The translations under genes and the position numbers were made by a program. Below the pieces are notes generated by a model. It had not been told where the DNA came from, did not search any database, and saw only the letters and a program-made list of their open reading frames with translations. Shown piece after piece: positions 30,625 through 38,794 of a DNA stretch of 64,000 nt (its first letter is position 1; each line of letters opens with the position of its first letter). This stretch comes from Dehalococcoidia bacterium (GTDB lineage Bacteria; Chloroflexota; Dehalococcoidia; Tepidiformales; Tepidiformaceae): assembly GCA_022826585.1 (NCBI GenBank), contig JAJDUR010000048.1, positions 1 to 64,000 of the forward strand, in the 5' to 3' direction.

Positions 30625-31632
30625 ATGGCAACACGATTTCTGGTCAGGGGCGCCGCGGCGCTGCTGGCAGTCGCTGCGCTTGCGGCCCTCGTAGTAGCGT
30701 GCGGCGACGACGACGGAGAGGTCCGGCCCATCGCCGTGAGCGAGTCGGAGTCCGGATCCGGAACGGGCAGCGCGTCCGCATCCGCATCCGCGAGCGGCTC
30801 CGCCACCGGCATCTCCACCGAGGGGCTCGAGACGAGCACCTCGAACGACCTCATCCAGTCCGCGGTCGACGGCTACCGCGGCTACCTGATGGCCCAGGTC
30901 GACCAGATGATCGCCGACACCGACGTGTTCACCAACGCCATCCGCGCGGGTGACCTCGAGGCCGCCCAGGCTGCCTACGCGCCTTCGCGTCTGGCCTGGG
31001 AGCGCATCGAGCCCATCGCCGGACTCGTCGAGGAGATCGACGGCGCCGTCGATGCCCGCGTCGACGACTTCGAGAACGAGGACGACCCCGGGTTCACCGG
31101 CTGGCACCGTCTCGAGTACATCCTCTTCTCGCTGAACACCACCGACGGTGCGGCTGAGTTCGCGGACAAGCTCGACGCGGACCTCCGCATCCTCCGCGAT
31201 GCCATCCCCGACCTCGAGCTGCCGCCCGCCGTCCTCGCGATCGGCGCGGCCGAGCTCATCGAGGAGGTCTCGCAGGGCAAGATCACGGGCGAGGAGGACC
31301 GCTACTCGAAGACCGACCTCTGGGACTTCTACGCCAACCTCGAAGGTTCGAAGGCCCTCATCAGGCTCCTCACGCCTGCCCTTGAAGAGGCCGATCCCAC
31401 CCTGCTGTCGTCGATCAACGCAGGGTTCGATGAGCTCGACGAGACCCTCGCCCCGCTTCGCAATGGCAACGGCTGGGTGCCGTACTGCCAGGAGAACGAC
31501 GAGTACCCCTCGGACGAGTACTGCCCCGACGGCGTGACCGTCTCGCAGGCCACGGTCGACCAGCTCAAGGCGCAGCTCGCGAGTCTGTCGGAGAACATCT
31601 CCCAGACCGCCGGGGCGCTCTCGCTCCAATAA
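30625..31632 (+). CDS. efeO: EfeO-type imelysin (M75) iron-uptake lipoprotein
   Basis: A lipoprotein signal (LAALVVACGDD) and a Ser/Ala/Gly linker precede an imelysin domain. The M75 motif GxHxxE is present as GWHRLE with His161 and Glu164, and WERIEPIAG plus SKTDLWDFYANLEGS are family hallmarks. EfeO binds ferrous/ferric iron outside the membrane and works with EfeB and the EfeU permease. The N-terminal cupredoxin domain of E. coli EfeO is absent, as in many Gram-positive versions. GAGGAGG lies about 9 bases before the ATG. efeB follows after 9 bases, but efeU is missing from the window. Confidence 0.9.
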   Translation: MATRFLVRGAAALLAVAALAALVVACGDDDGEVRPIAVSESESGSGTGSASASASASGSATGISTEGLETSTSNDLIQSAVDGYRGYLMAQVDQMIADTDVFTNAIRAGDLEAAQAAYAPSRLAWERIEPIAGLVEEIDGAVDARVDDFENEDDPGFTGWHRLEYILFSLNTTDGAAEFADKLDADLRILRDAIPDLELPPAVLAIGAAELIEEVSQGKITGEEDRYSKTDLWDFYANLEGSKALIRLLTPALEEADPTLLSSINAGFDELDETLAPLRNGNGWVPYCQENDEYPSDEYCPDGVTVSQATVDQLKAQLASLSENISQTAGALSLQ

Positions 31633-31641
31633 GGGATCGCG

Positions 31642-32946
31642 ATGGCCGATCAGCGTGAAGAAGGCGGACGAGGGAGGCAACGCCCCCGCCTCTCCCGTCG
31701 CGCCTTCCTCAAGGCTGGAGCCGTCGTAGGCGGTGCAGCGGCGCTCTCGGGCGGCTCAGTGCTGCTCACTGCCTGCGGCGATGCTGACGACGACTCCGCC
31801 GTCGTCATCGCCCCGGACGACGTCGAGCCTCGCTTCGTCGATTTCTACGGGCCACACCAGACCGGCATCACCGCCCGGCCGGTTCCCACGCTCGGGCTGA
31901 TGGCGTCCTTCAAGGTGCTATCCCCGGATCGCGAGTCGCTACGCGACACCTTCGTCGAGCTGACCGACGAGATCCAGGGACTCATGGCGGGCAGGCCGCC
32001 CACCATCCGCGACGAGGCCTACCCCCCGACCGACTCGGGACTGCTGGGTGCCGAGCCTGAACCCGACGACCTCAGTGTCGTGGTCAGTGTCGGCTCCTCG
32101 CTCTTCGACGACCGCTACGGCCTCGCCGGCCAGCAGCCGCTCGAGCTCGTCCGCATGCCGTTCCTCGCGAACGACCGGCTCGACCCCGCCCGCACCCACG
32201 GCGATCTGCTCCTCAACATCGATGCGCGCCACCCCTACCCCCTCCAGTTCGCCCTGCGCCCGATCATGCGTCGCCGGCGACGCGACCTGGTCCTGCACTG
32301 GATCATCGACGGCTACACCCGGGGCGGCGGTGTGAACGACGGGACCGCGGGCGCGCCCCGGAACCTCCTGGGCTTCAAGGACGGCACGGCGAACCTCGAT
32401 TCCAGCGACGATGCGGCCACGAAACGCCACGTCTGGGTGCAGCCGGGAGACGACCAGCCCCAGTGGTCGGTCGGAGGCTCCTATCAGGCGGTGCGCGTCA
32501 TCCGCATGTTCGTCGAGTTCTGGGACCGCACGCCCCTCGCGGAGCAGGAGGCGATCATGGGGCGGCACAAGCTCTCGGGCGCGCCCCTCGGCATGGAGCG
32601 TGAGTCCGACGTCCCCGACTTCTCGGACGACCCCGACGGCGAAGTGATGCCGCTCGACGCCCACATCCGGCTGGCGAATCCACGCACAGCCGCGACCGAC
32701 GAGAACCTGATCTTCCGCCGGGGCTTCTCTTACACCCGTGGCTACGACCGCGCTGGCCGCCTCGACATGGGGCTTGCCTTCGTTTCCTACCAGCGCAGCT
32801 TCGTGAAGGGATTCCTGGCCGTGCAGGAGCGCCTCGCCGGCGAACCGCTGGAGGAGTACATCCTGCCCGAGGGCGGCGGCTTCTTCTTCGCCCTCCCCGG
32901 TGTCCCGGAGCCCGGGCGCTACCTCGGCGATGGCCTGTTCACGTAG
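31642..32946 (+). CDS. efeB: EfeB, Tat-exported DyP-type heme peroxidase
   Basis: The 434-residue protein has a Tat signal (SRRAFLKAGAVVGGAAAL) ending before LTACGD, so it may also be lipidated. The DyP motif GFKDGTAN gives the distal Asp247, and DAHIRLANP gives the proximal heme ligand His341; the closing FFFALPGV segment is typical. EfeB oxidises ferrous iron or releases iron from heme outside the membrane, feeding EfeO. Cotranscription with efeO is clear from the 9-base gap. Length and both key residues are normal, so it should be active. Confidence 0.92.
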   Translation: MADQREEGGRGRQRPRLSRRAFLKAGAVVGGAAALSGGSVLLTACGDADDDSAVVIAPDDVEPRFVDFYGPHQTGITARPVPTLGLMASFKVLSPDRESLRDTFVELTDEIQGLMAGRPPTIRDEAYPPTDSGLLGAEPEPDDLSVVVSVGSSLFDDRYGLAGQQPLELVRMPFLANDRLDPARTHGDLLLNIDARHPYPLQFALRPIMRRRRRDLVLHWIIDGYTRGGGVNDGTAGAPRNLLGFKDGTANLDSSDDAATKRHVWVQPGDDQPQWSVGGSYQAVRVIRMFVEFWDRTPLAEQEAIMGRHKLSGAPLGMERESDVPDFSDDPDGEVMPLDAHIRLANPRTAATDENLIFRRGFSYTRGYDRAGRLDMGLAFVSYQRSFVKGFLAVQERLAGEPLEEYILPEGGGFFFALPGVPEPGRYLGDGLFT

Positions 32947-32999
32947 GCCAGTCCTGTCCCTCCCCGTCGTGACCCTCCAACCAGTGGCGGTGAGGGCCC

Positions 33000-34043
33000 T
33001 TAGCTGGCGTCGATGAGGGAGTTCGACTTCCGGGCGATCGAGACGAGGGCATCCGCCCACAGGTCACTGGCGTTGACGCAGGGCGCGAGCGACAGTTGCT
33101 CGCCGCCGTGCTCACGGAAGGCAGCAGCGCCGCGGATGCCGATCTCTTCCAGCGTCTCCAGGCAGTCGGCGACGAAACCGGGCGTGATCACGGCGACGCG
33201 TCGAACACCCTCCCGCGCAAGTTCGCCGAGCACGCGGTCCGTGTGCGGCCTGATCCAGCGTTCGCGGCCAAAGCGCGACTGAAAGGCCACCACCCGCTCC
33301 TCCTCTGGAATCGCGAGCGCATCGCCAACGGCCTGCGCGGTAGCGAAACACTGTGCGCGGTAGCAGTTGATTCCCGCGTCCCGACGGCCAAGGCAGCAGT
33401 CGGGACTGGCGAAGCAGTGACGCCCGCTCGCGTCGGCCTTCCGCACCTGTCGCTCTGGAAGGCCGTGGAAACTAAAGACAACCCGCTCTGGTGCCGCGGC
33501 GGCAAGTGTGGGCCTGGCGGCCTCGGCGACAGCCTCAACGAAGCGAGCGTCGTCGAAAAAGGCCGGCACCGTGTTCATGGTGACCGTAGAGCCCGCAGCA
33601 GCCGAGCGGGCGGCCTCCACGGACGACTCGGTGGCTGCCGCACTGTGCTGCGGGTAGAGGGGAAAGACGGAGATATGGGTCACGCCCTGTGCGTGCAGTC
33701 GCGCTATCGCCTTCGGGATAGCAGGTTCGCCGTAGCGCATCGCCAGTTCGACCGCGACGCCATCGCCCAGGCGCTCGGCTACCTTCGCTCGCAGCTCTTC
33801 ACTGTGGGCGAGCAGTGGCGAGCCGCGCTCCGACCATATCTGCTGGTAGGCGTGGGCCGAGCGGGAGGGGCGAAACGGCAGGATGACCAGATTCAGCAGG
33901 AGCCAGCGCACGGGCGCGGGGATATCGAGCACGTACGGATCCGAGAGGAACTCGCGCAGGTACGCCCGCACGTCGCTCGTTGCGGGACTCCGCGGCGTCC
34001 CCAGGTTTAGCAGTAGCAGGCCGGCTTTACCGGGTGACACCAT
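33000..34043 (-). CDS. hemH: Ferrochelatase (coproporphyrin or protoporphyrin)
   Basis: The 347-residue protein starts LLLLNLGTPRSP and has SFHGLPERQ with the metal-binding His, and FVADCLETLEEIG with the conserved Glu, the two active-site motifs that insert Fe2+ into porphyrin. A cysteine-rich internal stretch (HCFASPDCC and NCYRAQC) could hold a 2Fe-2S cluster as in several bacterial ferrochelatases. It lies convergent to efeB and downstream of the bfd-bfr unit on the same strand, placing heme synthesis beside iron uptake and storage. No strong ribosome site was found before the ATG. Confidence 0.93.
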   Translation of the reverse strand: MVSPGKAGLLLLNLGTPRSPATSDVRAYLREFLSDPYVLDIPAPVRWLLLNLVILPFRPSRSAHAYQQIWSERGSPLLAHSEELRAKVAERLGDGVAVELAMRYGEPAIPKAIARLHAQGVTHISVFPLYPQHSAAATESSVEAARSAAAGSTVTMNTVPAFFDDARFVEAVAEAARPTLAAAAPERVVFSFHGLPERQVRKADASGRHCFASPDCCLGRRDAGINCYRAQCFATAQAVGDALAIPEEERVVAFQSRFGRERWIRPHTDRVLGELAREGVRRVAVITPGFVADCLETLEEIGIRGAAAFREHGGEQLSLAPCVNASDLWADALVSIARKSNSLIDAS

Positions 34044-34090
34044 GCGTTCGGAGCGTTGGTTGGGGAAGGCTTGAAGGAGAAGGCGTCATC

Positions 34091-34237
34091 TCACCGAGTA
34101 CCACGGCGGCGCCAGCGCCTGCGGGTGGTCAGACCAAGAAGCGCGACGACAACGACGATGAGGAGCCGCTTGACGGACCGCGTGAGCGCTTCCGCATCCT
34201 GTTCGCGGAGTCGCCGCCGGTGGAAGGTCATCGCCAT
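34091..34237 (-). CDS. Possible 48-residue single-span basic membrane peptide
   Basis: This short frame begins at ATG 34237, 20 bases after the bfr stop, and has one hydrophobic stretch (LLIVVVVALLGL) between arginine-rich ends (FHRRRLREQ and RRRWRRRGTR). The topology is plausible for a real small protein but no family is recognised and the ribosome site is weak. It could be chance. Confidence 0.25.
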   Translation of the reverse strand: MAMTFHRRRLREQDAEALTRSVKRLLIVVVVALLGLTTRRRWRRRGTR

Positions 34238-34257
34238 CGTGTTCGCGCCGGGGCTCC

Positions 34258-34734
34258 TTACTCGCCGGTGCCGAGTTGCTGGGCGAGGTACTGCTCGATC
34301 CCGACCTGGCCGATCGCCTCGATCTGACTCTCCAGCCAATCGATGTGGGTCTCCTCGTCGACAATCATCTCCTCAAGGCGGGAGCGGGTGCCGAAGTCGT
34401 CGACCTCAACACAGAGGTTGACAGCCTCGGTGAGTGCTTCGACGGCCGCCTTTTCGCTCTCGAGGTCCAGCTCGAGGTGCTCAAGGACATTCTCGCCAAC
34501 CTTGATCACATCGATGCGTTGGAGGTTGGGAAGGCCCTCCAGGTAGAGGATGTGCTTGACGAGCTCCTCGATGTCCTTCATCTCGTTCATGCTGACGGCG
34601 CGGAGACGATCGGCGAGATGGTCGTAGCCCCAGTTCCGGACGATCTCGGATTGCAGGAAGTACTGATTAACCGCGGTCACTTCGATGGTGAGGATGCGGT
34701 TGAGCGCATCCACGACTCCCGGCTTGGCTTTCAT
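34258..34734 (-). CDS. bfr: Bacterioferritin with altered ferroxidase ligand
   Basis: The 158-residue protein equals E. coli Bfr in length and aligns without gaps in the core. It keeps Glu18, Glu51, Glu94, Glu127 and His130 of the di-iron ferroxidase centre and Met52, the heme ligand. Position 54, His in E. coli Bfr, is Asp here (EMKDIEEL). Bfr stores iron as a ferric core in a 24-mer. The start overlaps the bfd stop by four bases, so the two are translationally coupled. Whether Asp54 slows or changes iron oxidation is not known. Confidence 0.93.
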   Translation of the reverse strand: MKAKPGVVDALNRILTIEVTAVNQYFLQSEIVRNWGYDHLADRLRAVSMNEMKDIEELVKHILYLEGLPNLQRIDVIKVGENVLEHLELDLESEKAAVEALTEAVNLCVEVDDFGTRSRLEEMIVDEETHIDWLESQIEAIGQVGIEQYLAQQLGTGE

Positions 34735-35003
34735 TCGATGCCCCCTTGATTGGTTTCTCCCGCACAGGCGAGCCGTCGCGGGGATTGCTGGCACCCCGTG
34801 CCGGTTTGCTGACCCGAGCCTGTCATGACGGGACGTGACTCCTCGATCAGGCCTTCCAGCATGCCCAGGCAGGTGCCGCAGTTATCCTCGTCGCCGAGGG
34901 AGAATCGGGCGACCAGCTCATCGAAGTCGCGAACGCCTGCTTCTGCGACTTCCCGCACTTCTGCGACCGTCACTGCCTGGCAGATGCAGAGGTACACGGT
35001 CAC
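34731..35003 (-). CDS. bfd: Bacterioferritin-associated ferredoxin
   Basis: The protein starts MTVYLCICQAVT, with the CxC pair at residues 6 and 8, and has DNCGTC with the second CxxC pair, together the 2Fe-2S ligands of BFD-like [2Fe-2S] proteins. Bfd docks on bacterioferritin and donates electrons through its heme to release stored Fe2+. The C-terminal 30 residues are longer than E. coli Bfd and of low complexity. The GTG start is used. It is the first gene of bfd-bfr, and an IdeR/DtxR-like box sits just upstream, fitting induction under low iron. Confidence 0.9.
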   Translation of the reverse strand: MTVYLCICQAVTVAEVREVAEAGVRDFDELVARFSLGDEDNCGTCLGMLEGLIEESRPVMTGSGQQTGTGCQQSPRRLACAGETNQGGIE

Positions 35004-35009
35004 TCTCGA

Positions 35010-35028
35010 GGAAGTTAGTCCTACCTAA
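35010..35028 (-). promoter_or_regulatory. IdeR/DtxR-like box before bfd-bfr
   Basis: On the minus strand TTAGGTAGGACTAACTTCC agrees with the mycobacterial IdeR consensus at 13 of 19 positions, including TTAG and CTAA at the canonical six-base spacing. It lies 7 bases before the bfd start. It also contains ACTAACTT, one half of the palindrome seen at 23017 and 30550. Confidence 0.4.
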
Positions 35029-35103
35029 AGCCTTCTGGTAGGTGAAGCGTAATCTTGGACTACGTTCGCACGCGGCGCAAGAGCCTGCCCATGGGATGAG
35101 TGC

Positions 35104-36915
35104 CTACTCGGGAGAGACGCGGTGGGCTGCCTCGGTCTGGGCGGCGATCAGCGAGCGGTAGACGCGGCCGTGCGCAAGGAGCTCATCATGGGTGCCCTGC
35201 TCCACCACGCGCCCTTCCTCGAGCACGACGATCCGGTCGGCGCTGCGAATCGTCGAGAGCCGGTGAGCGATGACGAGTGTCGCCCGCCCCTGGCGCACAG
35301 CCTGGAGCGCCAGGTTGAGTTCCTGCTCGTTGCGCGTGTCGAGGCTCGACACCGCTTCGTCGAGGACGAGGACCGGTGAGTCCTTGAGCAGGGCGCGGGC
35401 GATCGCGATGCGCTGGCGCTGGCCACCGGACATCTGGACGCCGCGCTCACCTGCAACCGTGTCGTACCCGCGGGGCATTTCGGTGATGAACTCGTGCGCC
35501 AGGGCCGTCCGCGCTGCGTTCTCGACCTCGACGTCCGTGGCGCCGGGGCGCGCCATGCGAATGTTCTCGCGCAGGCTCGTATTGAAGAGGTAGATGTCCT
35601 GGGGCACCCACGCGATGAGGTCCCGGAGGAAGTGCTGGGGCAGCTGGCGCACGTCGTGTCCCCCGATGGCGATGGTTCCGGTGTCGGTGTCCCAGAAGCG
35701 CATGAGCAGGCTCGCGCACGTGGTCTTGCCCGCGCCGGAGTGGCCCACGAGCGCCACGGTCTCCCCCGGCGCAATCTCGAGTGAGACATCCTGGAGCGCG
35801 GGCGTGCCGCCGCCGGGGTAGCCGAACGTGACGCCCGCGAACGTGATTCGGGGCTCCACGTCCGAATCCGGCGGAGTGGCCCCCGGCAGGTCCGTAACGG
35901 GCGCCGGTTCGCGCAACAGGCGGAAGGCGCGATCGGCCGAGGCGAAGACGATCCCGAGACTCTGGGCCACCGTGGCGACGGCGAGAATCGGGATAAAGAC
36001 GAAGATCGCGAGCGTAATCGCGACGGCGTAGTAGGCAGGATCGAGGTCGCCACGGGAAACGTGGACTGCCGCAACCGCAACGACGCTCAGCATGCCGCAG
36101 CTCATGAACGCCACGACGGCGCCCTGCTCGATCCCCGCGCGCATGCCGTAGACCAGCTGCGAGCGGACGAGCCGGTTGCTGTGGGACTCGAGGTTGTTGA
36201 GAAACCTCCGCTGGAAGCCGAAGGCCACCAGCTCGCGGAGGCCCTGCACGCCGTCCACGACCTCCGCGTTCAGATTGCCGAGGTCGGCCCGCAGTGCATC
36301 GCCCTGCCTGGCCGCGCGACGCCGCAGCACGAGTGGCGCGCCCGCAACCAGAAGGGCGAACGGCAGAAGCGTGAGCGGCAGGGTCCAGTGCATCACTCCG
36401 AGGGTCACGAACGCCAGGAGCGGCACCACGACGGCTACGACGAAGGTTCCGACGGTGTGGGCATAGAACCACTCGGCGGTTTCGATGTCGGCCATGGCCG
36501 CCGACGCCACGTCGCCAGACCGCCGCTGGATCAGGTACCCGGGGGCGAGCCGTTCGAGAGCGGAGTAGAGATGACCGCGAAGCTCGGCGAGGATGCGGTA
36601 GGCCAGGTCATGTGCGATCCACATCTCCGCCCAGGCCATCACGGCCCGCAGGATGACGGCGACCCCCAGCGCAACCGCGGGCGTCCGAAGGTCGGCGGCG
36701 CTCGCGCCGGTTGCGACCTGGCCGACCATGTAGGCGCCCAGCGCGGCGGCAGCAATCGTGGCGCCCTGGTTGAAGATGCCCGTCACGATCGCGAGGGCCA
36801 TGAAGCCGAAGTACCCCCGGATCATCCAGAGGAGTTGCCAGAATCCGGACGAGAATCGGCTCGCCTGCTGCCCGCTGGGCGCCGGCGCGGTGATCGGGTT
36901 GGCCATCGTCGTCAT
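35104..36915 (-). CDS. ABC half-transporter, type I exporter fold, subunit B
   Basis: The 603-residue protein has six membrane spans (residues about 30-330) and an ATPase domain with Walker A GHSGAGKTT, signature MSGGQRQR and Walker B VLVLDEA. It overlaps the upstream half-transporter gene by four bases, so the two form a heterodimer. The overall type matches CydCD, but also IrtAB and YbtPQ, which have exporter folds yet import ferric siderophores. Neighbouring iron genes and the Fur-like boxes favour a siderophore role; the sequence alone cannot decide direction. No siderophore-interacting (SIP) domain is fused. Confidence 0.85.
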   Translation of the reverse strand: MTTMANPITAPAPSGQQASRFSSGFWQLLWMIRGYFGFMALAIVTGIFNQGATIAAAALGAYMVGQVATGASAADLRTPAVALGVAVILRAVMAWAEMWIAHDLAYRILAELRGHLYSALERLAPGYLIQRRSGDVASAAMADIETAEWFYAHTVGTFVVAVVVPLLAFVTLGVMHWTLPLTLLPFALLVAGAPLVLRRRAARQGDALRADLGNLNAEVVDGVQGLRELVAFGFQRRFLNNLESHSNRLVRSQLVYGMRAGIEQGAVVAFMSCGMLSVVAVAAVHVSRGDLDPAYYAVAITLAIFVFIPILAVATVAQSLGIVFASADRAFRLLREPAPVTDLPGATPPDSDVEPRITFAGVTFGYPGGGTPALQDVSLEIAPGETVALVGHSGAGKTTCASLLMRFWDTDTGTIAIGGHDVRQLPQHFLRDLIAWVPQDIYLFNTSLRENIRMARPGATDVEVENAARTALAHEFITEMPRGYDTVAGERGVQMSGGQRQRIAIARALLKDSPVLVLDEAVSSLDTRNEQELNLALQAVRQGRATLVIAHRLSTIRSADRIVVLEEGRVVEQGTHDELLAHGRVYRSLIAAQTEAAHRVSPE

Positions 36916-38648
36916 GAGACGCCCTCCCGCTGTGCGCGAACCAGCTGCGCGTAGTGGCCATCGCGCAACACGAGATCCCCGTGCCGGCCCGACTCCGCGA
37001 CGCGACCGCTGTCGAGCACGACGATCCGGTCCGCGTGGACGACCGAGGAGAGGCGATGGGCGATGACGATGGTCGTCCGCCCCTGCGTGAGGAGGCTGAG
37101 CGCCTGCCGGATCGCCGCCTCGTTGGCGCCGTCGAGGTTCGAGGTGGCCTCATCGAGGATGAGCACGGGCGCGTCCTTCAGGAGCGCCCGGGCGATGGCG
37201 ATGCGCTGGCGTTCGCCGCCCGAGAGCTTCGCGCCGCGCTCCCCGACGATGGTGTCGTAGCCATCCGGAAGGGACTGGATGAAGGGGTGGATGTTCGCCT
37301 TCGCGGCGGCGTCCCGGATTGCCTCCGGTATGGCGTCGGGCCGGCCGATTCGAAGATTGTCTTCGATGGTCCCGTGGAAGAGGTACGTGTCCTGGGAGAC
37401 GTAGCCGATGGACCGCCGCAGGTCGTCCAGGGGGATGTCGCGGAAGTCCGTTGCGCCGAACGTGAGCCGGCCATCCTCAGGGTCGAAGAACCGGAGCAGG
37501 AGCGATGCGACCGTAGTCTTGCCGGCGCCGGAGCCGCCGACGAGCGCGACCGTCTCGCCCTCGCGAATCTCCAGGGACACATCATCGAGGGCCGGCCGGG
37601 CGTCGCTTGAGTAGCGAAAGGTCACGTCGTGGAGCGCGATCGCCCCGCCGGGCGACGTGGCGGCGCCGGCCCGCCCGACGGCCGCGTCACGGATTCCCGG
37701 TTCGGTATCGAGCAGCTCGAAGATGCCCGTCGACGCGGAAATGCCCATGTAACCCGCATGCCAGTAAACATCGAGCTCGACGAGGGGCCGGAAGCACTCG
37801 GCCGAGAGGAAGAGGATGATCAGGAGCGCGGCGATTCCCAGATCCCCGGAGGCCACCTGGAAGCTTCCAAGGCCGACGGCGAGCGCCACGCCGCCGCTCA
37901 TGGCAAACCCGACCACTCCGTTGCGGATCATCGAGATCGAGAGCTGCGCCATCGTGGCTCGATACAGCGCATGGCTCGCGGCGCGAAGCTGCTCCCCTCG
38001 CCGTTCGCTCGCGTTGAGCGCCTTCAGCGTGACCATGCCCTGCATGGAGTCGACGAACTGGGCATCCAGCGACGAGTACGCCGCCCAGTGCCGCTGCCCG
38101 TACTCTCCGAGGATGCGATCCCAGATTCGGGGGATGAGCGGCACGGCCAGCGCAAACGCCAGCACGACCACTCCGATGACGGGGTTGAGAAACAGGATGA
38201 AACCGACGATGCAGATGGGAACGACGACCGACACGACGGCGTGGGGCAGGTAGTACCCAACATAGGCCTCGAGCGCCTCGACGCCATCGACCAGCGCCGC
38301 CTGCACCTTGCCCGTTTCCGTGTGCTCCAGGTACCCCGGTCCGAGCAACAGCAGCTGCGCGAACAGCCGGCCGCGCAGCTTCGTCTTGACGGAGGCCGCG
38401 ACCTTCTTCGCCAGGATCTCGCGGACGAAGATCAGTGCCGCCCGGAGCAACGTCAGGCCGGCGACGGCGGCGACGAAACCGGCGATGGCGGTCCAGCCAC
38501 CGCCATCGAGGATTCGCCGCACGATAAGTGCGATGAGCACCCCCTGAGCGACCCACGTCGCGGAGATGGCAAGGCCAAGCCCAATGGAGAGGGACAGGAG
38601 CCGGCGTACGCCAACCGTCAGCCCCACGATTCGCCGGTGGATCATCAT
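36912..38648 (-). CDS. ABC half-transporter, type I exporter fold, subunit A
   Basis: This 578-residue protein shares the fold of its partner: six spans up to about residue 310, Walker A GGSGAGKTT, signature LSGGERQR and Walker B VLILDEA, all intact, so both sites of the heterodimer could hydrolyse ATP. The ATG ATG pair at 38645-38648 is chosen since the span begins soon after; the longer frame upstream is shadow. It is the first gene of the pair and diverges from the FecB-like gene across the tandem 7-1-7 boxes, which suggests that both units answer to the same metal regulator. Confidence 0.85.
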   Translation of the reverse strand: MMIHRRIVGLTVGVRRLLSLSIGLGLAISATWVAQGVLIALIVRRILDGGGWTAIAGFVAAVAGLTLLRAALIFVREILAKKVAASVKTKLRGRLFAQLLLLGPGYLEHTETGKVQAALVDGVEALEAYVGYYLPHAVVSVVVPICIVGFILFLNPVIGVVVLAFALAVPLIPRIWDRILGEYGQRHWAAYSSLDAQFVDSMQGMVTLKALNASERRGEQLRAASHALYRATMAQLSISMIRNGVVGFAMSGGVALAVGLGSFQVASGDLGIAALLIILFLSAECFRPLVELDVYWHAGYMGISASTGIFELLDTEPGIRDAAVGRAGAATSPGGAIALHDVTFRYSSDARPALDDVSLEIREGETVALVGGSGAGKTTVASLLLRFFDPEDGRLTFGATDFRDIPLDDLRRSIGYVSQDTYLFHGTIEDNLRIGRPDAIPEAIRDAAAKANIHPFIQSLPDGYDTIVGERGAKLSGGERQRIAIARALLKDAPVLILDEATSNLDGANEAAIRQALSLLTQGRTTIVIAHRLSSVVHADRIVVLDSGRVAESGRHGDLVLRDGHYAQLVRAQREGVS

Positions 38649-38751
38649 GGGCGGGGTCCCCGACTCCGCCGCCCGTACCGGCACACAAGCGCCATCCGTT
38701 GAACCTCGCTGCCGCCTTCCGGTGACTCGCCGGAAGATCGCTACCGGCGAA

Positions 38752-38782
38752 TGATATACAGTCTCAATGATACTGAGTCTCA
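38752..38782. promoter_or_regulatory. Two abutting 7-1-7 Fur-box-like elements between divergent iron transport operons
   Basis: TGATATACAGTCTCA (38752-38766) and TGATACTGAGTCTCA (38768-38782) are 15-bp elements at 16-bp pitch. The second is a 7-1-7 inverted repeat with 6 of 7 pairs and matches TGATAAT-n-ATTATCA at 11 of 14 positions. They end just before the ribosome site of the FecB-like gene and lie about 100 bases from the half-transporter start. Confidence 0.5.
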
Positions 38783-38794
38783 AATGGAGAGAAC

